DNA of 64,000 bases from Lineus longissimus (GCF_910592395.1 NC_088313.1:20166437-20230436); one strand, 5' to 3'; shown: positions 12,273 through 24,408, counted from the stretch's first letter. The notes: generated by a model not told the origin, from the letters alone. Numbers and translations: made by a program.

Positions 12273-13496
12273 ATGGAGCATGGGAGCCAAGAACACGGAT
12301 TACTGGTAGCAGAGGTTAACCTTACCGACATATCAACCACACCACTTCCGGAACCGCCCCGAGAACTCTGGGTGCTAATCTTAAAGAGTATAGCTATGGT
12401 GCTGATTATGGTGGCTGCTGCATTTGGGAACCTGCTAGTCATTATAAGTGTCCTGAAGTTCAGGAAGTTACGTGGCATAACGAACTATTTCATTGTCTCT
12501 TTAGCATTTGCCGATTTTCTAGTTGCGACCTCTGCCATGCCATTCAATGCGTCGATGGAGATGACGGGAAAATGGATGTTCGGTCGGATTATGTGTGATA
12601 TATTCAACTCAAACGATGTGTTATTCTCAACAGCATCGATATTACATCTTTGCTGTATCAGTATGGATCGGTATATAGCCATTATGAAGCCATTGCAGTA
12701 CGAATCAAAAATGACAAAACGGCGCGCCGCCATCATGCTATGCATCACGTGGGGCGCGTCTGCACTCATCTCTTATATTCCAATTCACACCGGAATCTAC
12801 ACAACTCCTGAGCAGAAAAAGGACTTTAACCTGGATCCCTATCTGTGCACGTTCGTGGTGAATCAAGGTTATGCAATAGTATCATCCACAGTGTCATTCT
12901 GGAGTCCATGTTTCATAATGTTGTTCGTTTATTTCAAAATCTTTCGGGAAGCCCGCCGCCAGGAAATTCAGATTCGTGCTATGCAAAGACAAATGATGCC
13001 CTTAAGACCCGTTCCCAATGCATCCCTGAACCGCACGAGAGCAAATAGCATGGACTCTAATGATACGAGCAATGCTAGTTTCGCAACAGGCCCTGGAGAT
13101 GAGAGTAGTGAGAATGAGCACGCGCTTGTCCTGAATGCAGTCGCCGTCAGACAGGACAGGCGCAAGATGCGGAAAGAACACAAGGCGGCGAAGACCCTCG
13201 GCATCATCATGGGCGCGTTCATCTTGTGTTGGTTTCCCTTCTTCCTGTGGTACTTCATATCAAGCATGTGCGGTGATAACTGCCCGCAATCAGATATTTT
13301 AGTGTCAGTTCTTTTCTGGATAGGTTATTTCAACAGTTGTTTAAACCCCATCATTTACGCCTTCTTCAATCGAGAATTCCGAAACGCTTTCAAGGCGATT
13401 CTTTGTTGCAATAAAAGGCGGCGCCACAAGTACAACGGATATGACGCTTCTAGTTTTGCCTCCGAATACAGGGGAAGTTTCCGAGTGAGTAGATGA
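12273..13496 (+). CDS. Beta-octopamine-like receptor (class A amine GPCR), single exon
   Basis: Predicted 407-residue seven-helix plasma-membrane receptor for a biogenic amine, probably octopamine and probably coupled to Gs/cAMP, as known for arthropod OctBetaR. Visible landmarks: N-glycosylation site NLT at 16-18; GN of helix 1 at 52-53; D81 in SLAFAD (helix 2); C108; the amine-binding Asp D115 in NSNDVLFSTAS; DRY at 132-134; serines in VSSTVSF (helix 5); a long third loop rich in Ser/Asn; CWFPFF in helix 6; WIGYFNSCLNPIIY in helix 7 (NPIIY 358-362); CC at 378-379, likely palmitoylated. The helix 6-7 pattern LCWFPFFLWYF...FWIGYFNS fits beta-octopamine receptors better than 5-HT or dopamine receptors. 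The start is the ATG at 12273: it has A at -3 and G at +4, and an upstream TGA closes the frame. No intron interrupts the coding region. The ligand is inferred, not shown. Confidence 0.88.
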   Translation: MEHGSQEHGLLVAEVNLTDISTTPLPEPPRELWVLILKSIAMVLIMVAAAFGNLLVIISVLKFRKLRGITNYFIVSLAFADFLVATSAMPFNASMEMTGKWMFGRIMCDIFNSNDVLFSTASILHLCCISMDRYIAIMKPLQYESKMTKRRAAIMLCITWGASALISYIPIHTGIYTTPEQKKDFNLDPYLCTFVVNQGYAIVSSTVSFWSPCFIMLFVYFKIFREARRQEIQIRAMQRQMMPLRPVPNASLNRTRANSMDSNDTSNASFATGPGDESSENEHALVLNAVAVRQDRRKMRKEHKAAKTLGIIMGAFILCWFPFFLWYFISSMCGDNCPQSDILVSVLFWIGYFNSCLNPIIYAFFNREFRNAFKAILCCNKRRRHKYNGYDASSFASEYRGSFRVSR

Positions 13497-14127
13497 CGGA
13501 AGCTCATTGGTTGTTATAAGAAGACGATGTTGTAATATGATGCTAATGTCAAATTCCTATCGATAGTAGAATGCAACATGTTCCGGTTGAAAAAATATTC
13601 AGGTATGAATGATGTCGCCATTAGTTTATCTATTTTCCGGAAGCAAGAACTTTGAGACTTCCTGTCTGTGGGCCAATCACAACCTTCTGTCATGCTCATT
13701 CGCCGCAGGAAGCAGAATTGAGGCCTTCAGATTTTTCACGTTTTTTCCCATCTGTCGGGTCGGAACATCCGAGACTGTTCTTGTTGACGTTGGCGCCATC
13801 TCCCCTGTCATAGCTGTCACACAACATCATGATTGTCGTCTGTTAAGAGCACAACACAAGACATCTCGTTGTCACAACCAGACGACACTCATTTGACGCG
13901 GGGCCATGCAGGGGTATAGAGAAAGACATAAGACCTAAGGGGTAAGGTCAGAATTGGGTCTATATTGTATCACGCTGAGGAAGACCATAAAGATGCTTTT
14001 CTGGAGCCTTGAAAAGTTGCTGCTGCTAATATAGCTGTGACATAGTTCATACGCTGATCGGCGACAAAGTAAACTGCTGTGGCAACTAAAGGTCCCAACA
14101 GATTGCAAGTCGCAGTGTATACGCACG

Positions 14128-14133
14128 AATAAA
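14128..14133 (+). promoter_or_regulatory. Candidate poly(A) signal for the receptor gene
   Basis: AATAAA lies 632 bp after the receptor stop codon. A second AATAAA occurs at 14295-14300 and a third near 14516. Which one is used cannot be told from sequence. Confidence 0.35.
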
Positions 14134-14599
14134 TTAAGACTTCCATTTCTTTCACATCGGCATTTCAGTCTTTACAGCTCTCATTGGACAGTTTTCGCAA
14201 ACTTTGCAATTGACGAAATACGATGGTCCGTAGTGTCATCGTGCTACTTTGCCAGCGTAAATGAAACAAGGGAAAATTTCAAAAAATGGTCGTCAATAAA
14301 GTGCATTACACTACACTATTGGCCTTCGTACCTCGTCTTTCGTACTGTCTGTGAAAGCTGCCTACAGATTCTCCATTGACGATTCAGGCAAATCAACGCT
14401 TAGGCAAAGAAGACTACTGTTTCATGACGGAGGTCCTAATAGATTAATGAAATAATTGTTTGTTTATCTGAGGTTTCAAACCATTGTAAATAGTATTAAT
14501 ACATGTAAAATTGCGAATAAACTGATGCAGGATCGTTACGACTGTTTTAGTTAATTCTCTTCTCCTATTTCTTTATTTTAACTCAAAAAGATTCGGAGT

Positions 14600-16797
14600 A
14601 CCGGGTGGTAGCACTGTCTCGGTTGATGCGGTCTCATCTGCCACAATGCGTCGGCGAAAAGGTGAAGCTACCACTTCCAAATCGGTTTGGTCCTGACTGT
14701 CTTCTCGCTTTCATCGTGTTAGCGAGACGACGCAGATGCCAGGTCCGATTCGGTTTGGTTGTGACAGTCACATCTCTCTCGCCGTGCTGTCAAGACGGTG
14801 GAGGCGACAAGTCCGATTCGGTCTGGTTACGGCTGTTACATCTCGCCACATTGGCAAGCCAGCAGAGGCCAAGTCAGATTCAGTCTAGCTGTGTTTGTCT
14901 AAACTCGCTCACGGTGGAAGCAAGACCGAGTGTAGCAGTCGGGTCCCATTCGCCCTGTCTCGCTGCGACTGTCTCAGACTAGTTCACCGTGTTAGCGAGA
15001 CGTGGAGCTGCTAGGTCCGATTCCGTCTGATTGTGGCTGTCTCATATGTTCACGTCTCTCACCGAAGCTACACTCTGGAGCAGCGATGCTAATTTTGTCT
15101 ACTTGGTGCAGTCTCATATGTCTCAATGTGACAACAAGGAGGAGCTGCCTGGTCCAATTAGGCCTGGTGGTGACTGTCGCGTATATCTTGACCTGTGGAC
15201 AAGACGGTAGAGATCTCTGATTGTCGCATCTCTCTCACAGCGGCGCCACCATGCACGATTCTGTCGATATTTGGCTGTTTCGCCTCATCCACCGTGATGG
15301 TAAGACTGCATCTGATTGTAACCGTCCCACCTCTCCTACCGAGTTGACAACACCTTGGACAATCATTCCCAATACTGTCCAGTTGTCTCACTCGTTTCAT
15401 ATCTCTCACCAATTGGGCAGCGTGGTGTATGGAGCTCTTGTGACTGTCTCATCATTAAGTCTCTTTCGTAGACCAAGACGAGACGATCACAACCAGACCG
15501 AATGGACACATCAGCAGCGCAGTCTTACCCTTACGGTAGCAGGGTCGAGACGCACTTTCGCTGTTAGACTGAACGGGACCCGGGCGCTCCACCATGTAGA
15601 GGCCGCTGAGACAGTCGCCACCAGACACAACCAAACCTTAGAGCTCCGTTGTCTTGCAAACACAGTGAGAATATGAAACAGAAACGGTCATACATGATTG
15701 GCCCATCTAGGTTCACCGCGACAAGGTGTGGAGAGATGCGACAATCACGACCAAACCGAATTGCATCGGGCTAACCTACCATTTTGCCGATTCATCGAGA
15801 AACTGTCTCAGGCACCACCAGCATGAATGTGACCCGGTGACTCCACAGTTGTACAAGCACGGTCATACAAATAAAACAGGCACAACCCTCCTGGTATGCA
15901 GCTCCATCGTCTTGTCCTTGTGGTGAGAAAGATGAGACAGCGACAACCAGTCAGACAAAATTAGAGCTGGGGCAGAGAGCCAAAAGAATTGGGATTACAG
16001 CACTCGGGTGATTACCGAAACATTGGGAGAGATAAGACATTCACAACAAGACTAACTGTTGCACGATAGATAGATAATAGGGAGGTTTCGCAACCGCCCG
16101 GTTAGGCCCTTCGACGACGTTTATCTATTGTTCAGGTAAACTCACACAATAGATAAACGTCGTCGTAAGGCCTAAACGGGTGGTTGCGAAACCTCACTAT
16201 GATCAAAAACTAGACCGAATAGGACCTGGCTGTCCCACGGAGAGGCGAAGCAGCAAGAACAAGACCCATTGGAGCTAGGGGCAGGTCACACTTGAATCTC
16301 TTCCAATGGTCAATGAGACAGTCACAACCTGACAGAATCTAACTTGACAGCTCTGCTATCATACCAATAAGGGGAGAGTGAGGAGGCAGACAGTGCCAGA
16401 ATGAAACGGCCATTGTTGTGACTGTCTCAATTCTTCCAAGCCAGATTAGGTATGTCTGCCTGTGGCTGGGTCATCTCTTTTGCGATGTCGAAGACCAGCA
16501 ACTGTGGAGCAGCTGAAATGTGTTCGTGGTTGTAGGCATCTCCTCTCCTTCGCCATTTGTGACAACAAGGCTGGTACACCTCGTCTGATTCATCCTGCAT
16601 TGCGTCTCATCCTTCAACGGGTCTTGCATGGAGCAAGACGAGACAATCACAAACACACCAAATCGGGCGTAGAAGCTAACCCGCCTTGCAGACACTGTGA
16701 TGGACATGGGACAGTCACAATCGGACTGAATTCGCCCATTCAGCGCTACTGTGTTGCTGACAAAGTTAGGAGAGTCCCAGGCAAGCCAAATGGGATC
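14600..16797. repeat. Diverged satellite-like block with an orientation switch
   Basis: Degenerate units recur throughout. From about 14.63 to 15.45 kb they read like TCCGATTCGGTTTGGTTGTG followed by GACTGTCTCATCTCTC. From about 15.48 kb onward the reverse complement predominates (GAGATGAGACAGTCACAACC followed by AGACTGAAT). The switch lies near 15.45-15.49 kb. Unit identity is low and the block grades into the clean array at 16798-17390. Several reading frames of up to 151 codons cross it, but they track the repeat and no domain is visible, so I do not call genes here. Confidence 0.65.
16077..16200. mobile_element. Fold-back MITE inserted in the satellite block
   Basis: Left arm 16077-16131 and right arm 16146-16200 are inverted copies of about 55 bp with roughly six mismatches, leaving a 14-base loop. 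The outer ends read ATAG(G/T)GAGGTTTCGCAACC, and a TA lies just inside each boundary, compatible with a TA target as used by Tc1/mariner relatives. It carries no coding sequence and does not resemble the surrounding satellite units. Confidence 0.7.
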
Positions 16798-17392
16798 TGA
16801 ATGTCCCACCGTGTTCGGAACAGTTTAAAAGACAAGAGGCAGTCACAACCAGACTGTTTTTGCCTTGTTCTACCTTGCTGCCGACAAGGTGCGGAGAGAT
16901 GAATCAGTCACAGCCAAAACGAATGGGATCTGGATGTCCCATCGTGTTGGCGTCACTGTGAGAGACATGAGACAGTCACAACCAGACTGTTTTTACCTTG
17001 TTCCACCTTGTTGCCGACAAGGTGCGGAGAGATGAATCAGTCACAGCCAAAACGAATGGGATTTGGATGTCCCATCGTTTTCGGAACAGTGCAAGAGACA
17101 AGAGGCAGTCACAACCAGACTGTTTTTGCCTTGTTCCACTTTGTTGCCGACAAGGTGCGGAGAGATGAATCAGTCACAGCCAAAACGAATGGGATCTGGA
17201 TGTCCCATCGTGTTGGCGACACTGTGAGAGACATGAGACAGTCACAACCAGACTGTTTTTGCCTTGTTCTACTTTGTTGCCGACAAGGTGCGGAGAGATG
17301 AATCAGTCACAGCCAAAACGAATGGGATATGGATGTCCCATCGTGTTGGCGTCACTGTGAGAGACATGAGACAGTCACAACCAGACTGAACA
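16798..17392 (+). repeat. 133-bp tandem repeat array, about 4.4 units
   Basis: The marker GCGGAGAGATGAATCAGTCA starts at about 16891, 17023, 17157 and 17290, spacings of 132, 134 and 133 bp. Each unit also contains CAGTCACAACCAGACTG and ATGTCCCATCGTGTTGG. Units are nearly identical, unlike the diverged block upstream, which implies recent expansion or homogenisation. The long plus-strand frame at 17008-17301 is the translation of the repeat. Confidence 0.85.
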
Positions 17393-17886
17393 TGTCATGG
17401 CAGTTATTGATTTTCTCAAGTGCAAAAGAAGGAGACGAAGACAAAATAAGTTTGAATCATAAAAGTATTCTGAAAAGGTGGATTGCCATCGACTTGAAAA
17501 ATATCTGTCGAGACGTGAAGAGCTACATTATTGATGACTGCATAGCTGGTTGACAGATAACCCTGATGTCATCCCATGAAAATGCATATAAAATACATTG
17601 AAAAGTTTTAGCAGTCCACCACATTAGTCAGTATTACAATTAATAAGTACTCTTAAACATAAATTAGCACTTTTACACTTCACAAAATAGAAATAAGCAA
17701 AGATTTAACACATCGCGACTATAATAATCATATATCTGTATATCTAAGTTAGGTAAATCATCAATCATATATCTCAAAATATCCGAAATAATGGAGTCAT
17801 ATCATCACTACTACTGTTTGAAGGACACTTTGTAAAATAATATTGCGATTTGAGCATGATATCAGCAATATCAGGCAGGGGATTCA

Positions 17887-20800
17887 TCATAGACCCTTGT
17901 TGTAGAAGAGTGTTGCGTCTTCAGTTGCCTCTTGTAATTCTGGCTCCAAGTCATCTCTATGAATCTGGAAAATGAAACAGAAATTCATGAGAATTACAAT
18001 TCGATCAAGTAAGTAAACTACCCACTCCCAACAGCACTCAGAAAGCAGTTTCCAAAACTGCACTGCGCAAAAGTGACCTCTTTTGGTCTAACTCATTGCC
18101 TTTTCTTGAAGCCCAAATGACAATTGACATCCCGAGATTTGTGATTATATCTGCACTAATCAAGTTGTCAAACACATAATTGGCTATATCTTCAAAATGG
18201 ATGGAGCTAATTGCATTTGGTTTTCTGTATTGTATAAAGTGTTAGGTACACTTTTGAAATCGTCTTACAGCAGAAAATGGCAAAAAACCTTGAGTTATGG
18301 CCTTTAACTGACACATAACTGAAATACAGCAAATGTAGTTTTGATGGAGCCATACCTGGGATATTTGAGGAAATAATGCTATAGCTACAGGTAGAGCTAA
18401 AGCAAATGATAGCGTCGTTACAGTAGCGTTGATAGGCAGATGAAATCTTGGCTTCCGCTTGAGAAATGATGTCTTTTCCAACAGAGCCATAGCACCAGGG
18501 GGTATCAGCAGAATGGGAGCAGGAAGGACAGCTCGAGTTACAGCAGTCTCTTTCAATGCCTGCAAGGAAAGGAATATAATCATTGTAATGTGTTTTCAAG
18601 AGACCATTCATAATCGTAAGGCAGTGTCTAGAGATCATTGATAATGCATTTACTGTGAATAAAAACATATTTTCAAGAGACTAATTATAACACATTTATT
18701 ACTAGAATTGTTGGCTATTCATGACTATTCAAATTCGGAAAGCTTACTTTTTTCGCGGCAACTTTGGAAGAACCGATTTCTTTTCTGTCTTTGTCAAAGA
18801 CAGTGATCCCTTCTATTAATTCACTATTCCTCATCAGGAGTACATTACAGACACTAGCTGAGGCTGAAACAAAAGAAACAAATTAATCAAACTTTGCGTA
18901 TTAGCATGATGTATTGGTAAATTAAAGAACAAACTATTCAATGCCATCATTCAATCTGTCACAACCAAGATCAAAGCACAAATTCTTTAAGGAGAAAAGT
19001 CACATGTCTAAAAACCATCCAAAGATATTGGCGAGGTGTAATGGAACCTCTCTAAACATACACCTCTGTTATCAGTACACCATCTCTATTGGGGACTCTA
19101 TATAGTAGTCTCACATTTCGATTCAAGTGCAAACATCTTGCTATGAGGCAGCTTGCTGGATGTGACATACCTACGGCAGGAAATGGTACAAACTTCTGGA
19201 TGAGCATTTTCTTGGCAGCGCTTAGATTGTTGGCACGTCTTATAAGTAGGGTAAGACCAACCTGATTCATGGGATGGAAAGAGATAATAAAGGTTAAATT
19301 ATCTGTGTAGACTGTCTGGGACACTCATGAATGTCCCATAGAAATCTTACCTCACAAGTAACAACCCAAGTCTAAGAGGACATTATCAATTATTGGTCTA
19401 AACATCCAACCGGTCTGCCAGGCTGTGTAGTAGCCACTGGCATACTCTTATGATTGTCCTTACAGGCCTTTATATACTGGCTGTCATCATGTTTGTTCAT
19501 CTTTTCTGTTATATGTATTTACAAACTTTCACGAACCGCTATAGTGCAGGCAGTAGTAACGGCACCAGTGTATCCCAGCACAAATCTCTTCATAGGAGTG
19601 GGCTGAAAGCATAAACAAGGGACTAGTTGTAGTTGTTTTATAGAATTCCTATATGGAGAAGTACACTTGTCTACTCAAAACTGCTACTAGACTGTATCAT
19701 TTCTGGCAGGTTTTAGTCAGGACATTGTCATCATTTGAGGAATCTGCCAAGTGGTTGACAAGAGGGTATGTGATGAACAGATTCAACAGGTTTGACCAGG
19801 AGAATGACAAGGCATCATAACTCAGTGTTCACATGGAGATATTGTTGTTCTAATCTAACAATTACATTGTCTCAACTATGCTGTGATGTCATTGGTAGTC
19901 AGATGACATCAGCAGGTCACTCCATCTATTCAGGAATTCAACTTCACACAACTCTCATTATTTTTTACCTTTGAAGCATTCCTATTGGAATAGTTTACAC
20001 AGGCATTATGCGTTTGATTCAACCATTGCCAGAATACCGTCGCAGGGAGAGTGAGATTTGGTAGCAACAAACCAACAACCTGAAATTTTCGATAAGACGA
20101 AACATTCAATGTTATGTTCTTAAGTTGTGATCTCAACCTTTTCACTGAGGGGAGACTGCATGTTCACAATTAAAGTATTCAAAATAAGAACTGTGCAATA
20201 TAATTTTCTCAGGCGTCGCACGCTTCCCACCCAGTAATCAACCAAGGCCTATAGTACATCAAGGAAGTTTCGTAGTACCTCCACGAGTACATCAACAGAA
20301 TTAGTCACAACGAAGAGATCAATTGTACTTTCATTTCCAATGGTAAAGGATTATTGCCTAATCTGCTATAACTACATACACTACTACAAGGACTGTTTTA
20401 AAAATAGCCTAAGTGTAACATGCATTTAAGAATAGAGTAATAGAGTTCAGCTTGAATTCATTCTTCATGATTTTAACAAGTGTAAAGCGCTGGTTGTGAC
20501 TTTGTCCTCAACATATCAATTTGTATTGAATAGAATAAACTTCGCAGAATATTTTTCAGTTCAACTCAGTAATCACTTACAATGGGAGATCCAAATGCCA
20601 CAAACCCGGACATCCGGAATGGCATCCATATTTTCTCTCCCGTATCTGGATGTATAATGGCTTGCTTTATCTTCTGTGCCTTCCATAGCCTTTCATCAGT
20701 AACGCCTCGGTCCAGTAGGCCATTTTTAAAATCATCAATGAGTTTGATGGATTCTTCTAATGTGGCCTAGAAAAGATGATAGTTGAACAATTTAAAAACA

Positions 20801-21367
20801 GTTAGCCTATCCTTCAACCAGCAGGTCAATTTGCTGGTCTTGTATAAGGCCTTATTATATATGTATATCTGTTGAGGCACATGTATGTAAGTCCACATAT
20901 ATAACATCACATTACTAACACCCATTCTTCTAATATAAATAATGAGGTAGCCTACGCCGATTAAACTTAATATGTAATGGTGGTCAGGTAGACAGTAGTT
21001 AGCAAGAAGATAGTAGTTAGCAAGGCTGATATAGTGCTCACATTCGATGTGAATAATGTCCTTGGATCAGTGATGTCAAGAAAGTGTCGAAGACGGCCAC
21101 CAAATGAGGACTGAAAGGAATGATATCACTACATCATGAATACAACAAATCTTAGCGATGAAGGCCGGAATACATGGCCTGCAGACAGCTCAGCTTGGAA
21201 TAAATGGATAAACCAGACCCAAGATTTTAAACACTGCTCCATGACAAAGTAATGAATGACATCAATGCAGATTAAAAGTCTAAGACAGTGCATGCTATAA
21301 ACGACCAAACTACCTGATCAAATCGAGGAGCACCAAGTTTAAAAGGGGGAAATTCTGCATTTGTCAT
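17887..21367 (-). CDS. SFXN5: Sideroflexin-5-like protein, copy A (nine exons)
   Basis: Multipass mitochondrial inner-membrane protein of the sideroflexin (mitochondrial tricarboxylate carrier) family, 324 residues; usual family length is about 320-340. Family members carry small metabolites (SFXN1 serine); the SFXN5 substrate is less settled. Exons, minus strand, in coding order: 21367-21314, 21110-21042, 20766-20581, 20079-19969, 19602-19537, 19261-19171, 18863-18748, 18559-18356, 17964-17887. All join in frame. Diagnostic segments: [12 protein letters not shown] near the start; [33 protein letters not shown] (HPDTG 80-84); [29 protein letters not shown]; final FYNKGL. The MPFRMSG and VGLLLPN wording matches SFXN5 rather than SFXN1-3. 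The start ATG at 21367 gives the short SFXN5-type N-terminus. The donor after exon 5 (GTTCGT) is weak. Intron 7 sits at a different place from copy B. Confidence 0.92.
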
Positions 21368-21583
21368 CTCGAAAAATTACAAAAGACATGAAATTCCATT
21401 AATGACACATCCCACAATGCAACGCGATTGGCAAACAAATGAACATCGATTGTTGTTATCGTCGTCCAACATAGTCCCCTTCGACACTCTGCCCACAGAC
21501 TGACAGAGATGACTTGTTTTGCATTAATTCATCCAACCCCGTGACTGGACCAGTATCATTCGTTGTTTTTATAAATGATTCTA

Positions 21584-21609
21584 CCCCCCCCTCCCCCCTC
21601 CCCCCCCCC
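21584..21609 (-). promoter_or_regulatory. G-tract cluster upstream of sideroflexin copy A
   Basis: On the minus (gene) strand this is a run of guanine blocks of six to ten separated by single A residues, 217-242 bp before the start codon. It fits the G-quadruplex pattern. A regulatory role is only suggested by its position. Confidence 0.35.
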
Positions 21610-21811
21610 AGACAGTGAGCCCGGGAATCCGTTAGTCACTCACTGTGAGCACAAGATTGATGTGGTCGTCGTCTGCTATTTGTGCTATACAGGCGCTATA
21701 CAGGCGACTCACGAGCAGGAAGGCGTTTTTTTATGCTTTGCGGTCGTGAGCTGAAATAAGAGAAATAGAATAGGAGAAAATGATGAAGTTTTGTATTTTT
21801 TTGGGGAATTT

Positions 21812-21828
21812 CCCCCCCCCCCCCCCCC
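21812..21828. repeat. Homopolymer C tract
   Basis: Seventeen consecutive C. Similar tracts occur at about 22631 (G, 13) and 27697-27714 (C, about 18). No function is apparent. Confidence 0.8.
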
Positions 21829-22596
21829 AATTTTTGAGTGTGGCCACAGCATAGATATTTTTCAGAAGCCTCTCATAGTCATAGCGCTCTTGGATAGCGC
21901 TCCGCTGACTATGCTATCACCCAAAACATTTGAGTCCTGTGGTTCGTCATTTTGATGAAAAACTTCTTTAAAAATTTGCCATGTGTGAATACTGCTGGCT
22001 ATAAATTTCAACAATCATGTTATGTCACGCAGACTCGTTTAAAAATACCACAAGCCAAGTTATGTCACTTGTTGTCCGACTCCTGTTCATCCGACCGAGA
22101 CCTCAGTATATGACGAATCAGCTTTAAGTCGTGAGCATTTTCGTGTATGGGTCAATGAATTTGATTGACAATTTGAATAGAGGAGTGGTTTGGTAACCTC
22201 TCTGACGTAATGTACTCAATACAATACTCAATACAGTTGAATTTGGCTGTGCTGCTGGTATGACAGACCGGTTTTGGGAACACGAGCGTTCAGTTGTGTC
22301 GACGCCAAGTCGAAGCACTGGTTCAACATTGGTAAGTTCAGCCTGATTTCTCCACAACTTTTTCTCCCCAAATTTTGCGACTATTGTTTGATACAGTGTA
22401 CAATATTATCTTATCTTTTCATTTTCATTTTCATTTCTTGCAGACGCCAGACACGTTGTCCTGTCTACAACACCCAATGCTGCCCAACCGGTTTACCACA
22501 AGATACGACGTGAATACCACCATGGTGAGTTATTTTTCTCAATCGAAACTTCCTTGATCACACATACATGTATTCTTTTGAAATGTCTCATCTCTG

Positions 22597-22779
22597 CAGC
22601 AGTGGCGGATCCAGAAATTCGGGAAAGAAGCGGGGGGGGGGGGCTGTCCTACCAACGAAAATTCATGATAGAGCCAAAGGTGCAATCCTGAAAATGAGGG
22701 AGGAGGGTTCTTGAGGAGAGGTGCCCTGAAAATTCAAAGAGGGATGACTCATGCGGGACCCCTAAATCCGCCACTGCTG
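22597..22779. mobile_element. Short hAT-like inverted-repeat element
   Basis: Ends are inverted copies CAGCAGTGGCGGATCCAG (left) and the complement of CAGCAGTGGCGGATTTAG (right). The CAGTGGCGGAT terminus is typical of hAT-type non-autonomous elements. Internal sequence has a G13 run and no coding capacity. I could not find a clean 8-bp target duplication, so the superfamily is tentative. Confidence 0.6.
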
Positions 22780-23550
22780 TTCTGAATATTTCCACAATTG
22801 GCTCAGCTGACCTTTGAAAGAGGACACTGTTAGCCCATACCCTATATATGGTACTATATCGTTCTGGCAGCAAGAAAATGAGACGATCGGTCATGTCTGC
22901 CATGTTTTATGACGTCACACGCCACCTGCTTGGCGCAATATGTCACGTGCTCATAATACATTCTATCTCTGAACCAATCAGCCCTTGATACTGTGACATG
23001 TGATATGTATGATGAGGACCTTGACCGGATCAGAAAGATAAGGCATACAATCGAAGTAGTTCAGAGACATTAACATGAAGACATGGCAGAAATTACCAAT
23101 CGTCTCATTTGATCTCTGTGTTGCCATGTGTGCAACGATCGAGGATCAATCGGAGATCGGCACCCCAGAGCTTTGATAAACCCTGCCAGTTGTTCCCAGG
23201 CTTGTGTTATGAAATGACCATGGTTTAGTGATAGGCCTACCCCCTCTTGTACTCAGTGGTATTAAACGGACAACTGTGGCATGAGATATGGTGGTTTTTC
23301 CTACAAAAATGGCTTCCAGTAGAACCGTGACTTCTCAGTCCAAACAGGAAAATTGAAATACATCATTGAACTGCAATAAACCGTGCACAAACCTTGGTGT
23401 AACCTTAGGCCTGCCTGAATTTCACAGGTCATGTCCAAAACTGCCTCGCACACTGGCGAACATCGTTATTTGAGATAAGTGGCGGCGCATGGTGACAAGC
23501 AGAGGTATTATCCTCTTGGCCAGGGAAATCTCAAGCCCAGGTTGTCCCTT

Positions 23551-23828
23551 TAAAGCTGACATGCATGCATAAAAACCCTAACGGCCAAATTAGAAAAGAC
23601 GGAAAGGATGAAGTGGCGAGGGTTCCGAGTTCGAACCCGCTCGAGGAATATTTTTTATTTTTTTATTTCTTTGTGACCTGTCTCGTCAATGAACTTGTGT
23701 TTGTGCAGTCAAATGAGACCTGTCGCTGGGTGTCTATCATGTTTCAAGTGTAGTTGGTCGTTTGGTGGTCGGGCGTTTGTGTTTTCTAACTTGGTCGTTT
23801 GGGTTTTTATGCATGCATGTCAGCTTTA
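23551..23828 (+). mobile_element. TIR element with internal B-box, copy B (complete ends)
   Basis: Both ends carry the inverted repeat TAAAGCTGACATGCATGC (about 36 bp, through AAAACCCTAACGGCCAA). A TA at each boundary fits a TA target duplication. The interior contains GAGTTCGAACCCGCTCGAGG, the B-box segment shared with copies A and C, and the GTCTCGTCAATGAACTT...GGTGTCTATCATGTT segment. Compared with copy C it lacks about 270 bp, so it is an internal-deletion derivative. This copy defines the element ends. No transposase is present. Confidence 0.75.
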
Positions 23829-24321
23829 CGTATGTTTTGGCGTGGTCACGAAGATGATAAATGTGAATAATGACACCAATGCATTGGCCCTGCAGTCACG
23901 TGGTGGCTTTCAAAGATATCCTTGTGCCGTCGTAGGAAGCCGTGAAAGCTGCAGCAAACCAGCAGCAAACAAAATACTTAGGCTACGTAAAATTTCTTTA
24001 GGGAGCAGTTATAATGTGGTCACCATTGAGTTTTACCTATGGCCCCTATACAAGTATAAAGATGGTGTGCGAAGATAAATTTCGGCCATTTTGTTACCAT
24101 TTTAATATCTAACTGTATACGCCTGCTTAACCGCCCGCGGATTGTTTTTCCTGAACCTTTCTATCCCTTGAATCTTGGAGATGGGCTATTGTTATTATCC
24201 TTTCTGTAGATATGTTGCAGGCAGCAAAATAACTCAAATATCTAAAATCTAAATAACAAGGGAAAAGAAACGCGTTATAAAAATAAAATAAAAGAATAAA
24301 AAAGAAAAAAGAAAAATGTTG

Positions 24322-24408
24322 TCCATGACCGTATTCGAACTCGCGACCTTTGGATCGAACATCGTATTCTGCCATTTCTGACGAGCGCTCTACCAACTGC
24401 TCTAAAGT
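24322..24408 (-). repeat. tRNA-like sequence (tRNA-derived SINE head or pseudogene)
   Basis: On the minus strand an A-box TTAGAGCAGTTGGTAGAGCG is followed by about 45 bases and a B-box GCGAGTTCGAATAC. The spacing is about 20 bases longer than in a standard tRNA and I cannot draw a full cloverleaf. A degraded tRNA or SINE head is more likely than a working gene. Confidence 0.5.

Noticed and set aside
15221-15676. 151-codon frame in the satellite block
   Set aside because: It tracks diverged repeat units, crosses the orientation switch and has no motif.
17008-17301. 97-codon frame
   Set aside because: It is the translation of the 133-bp tandem array.
18207-18668. 153-codon minus-strand frame
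   Set aside because: It is an out-of-frame shadow of sideroflexin A exon 8 and its introns.
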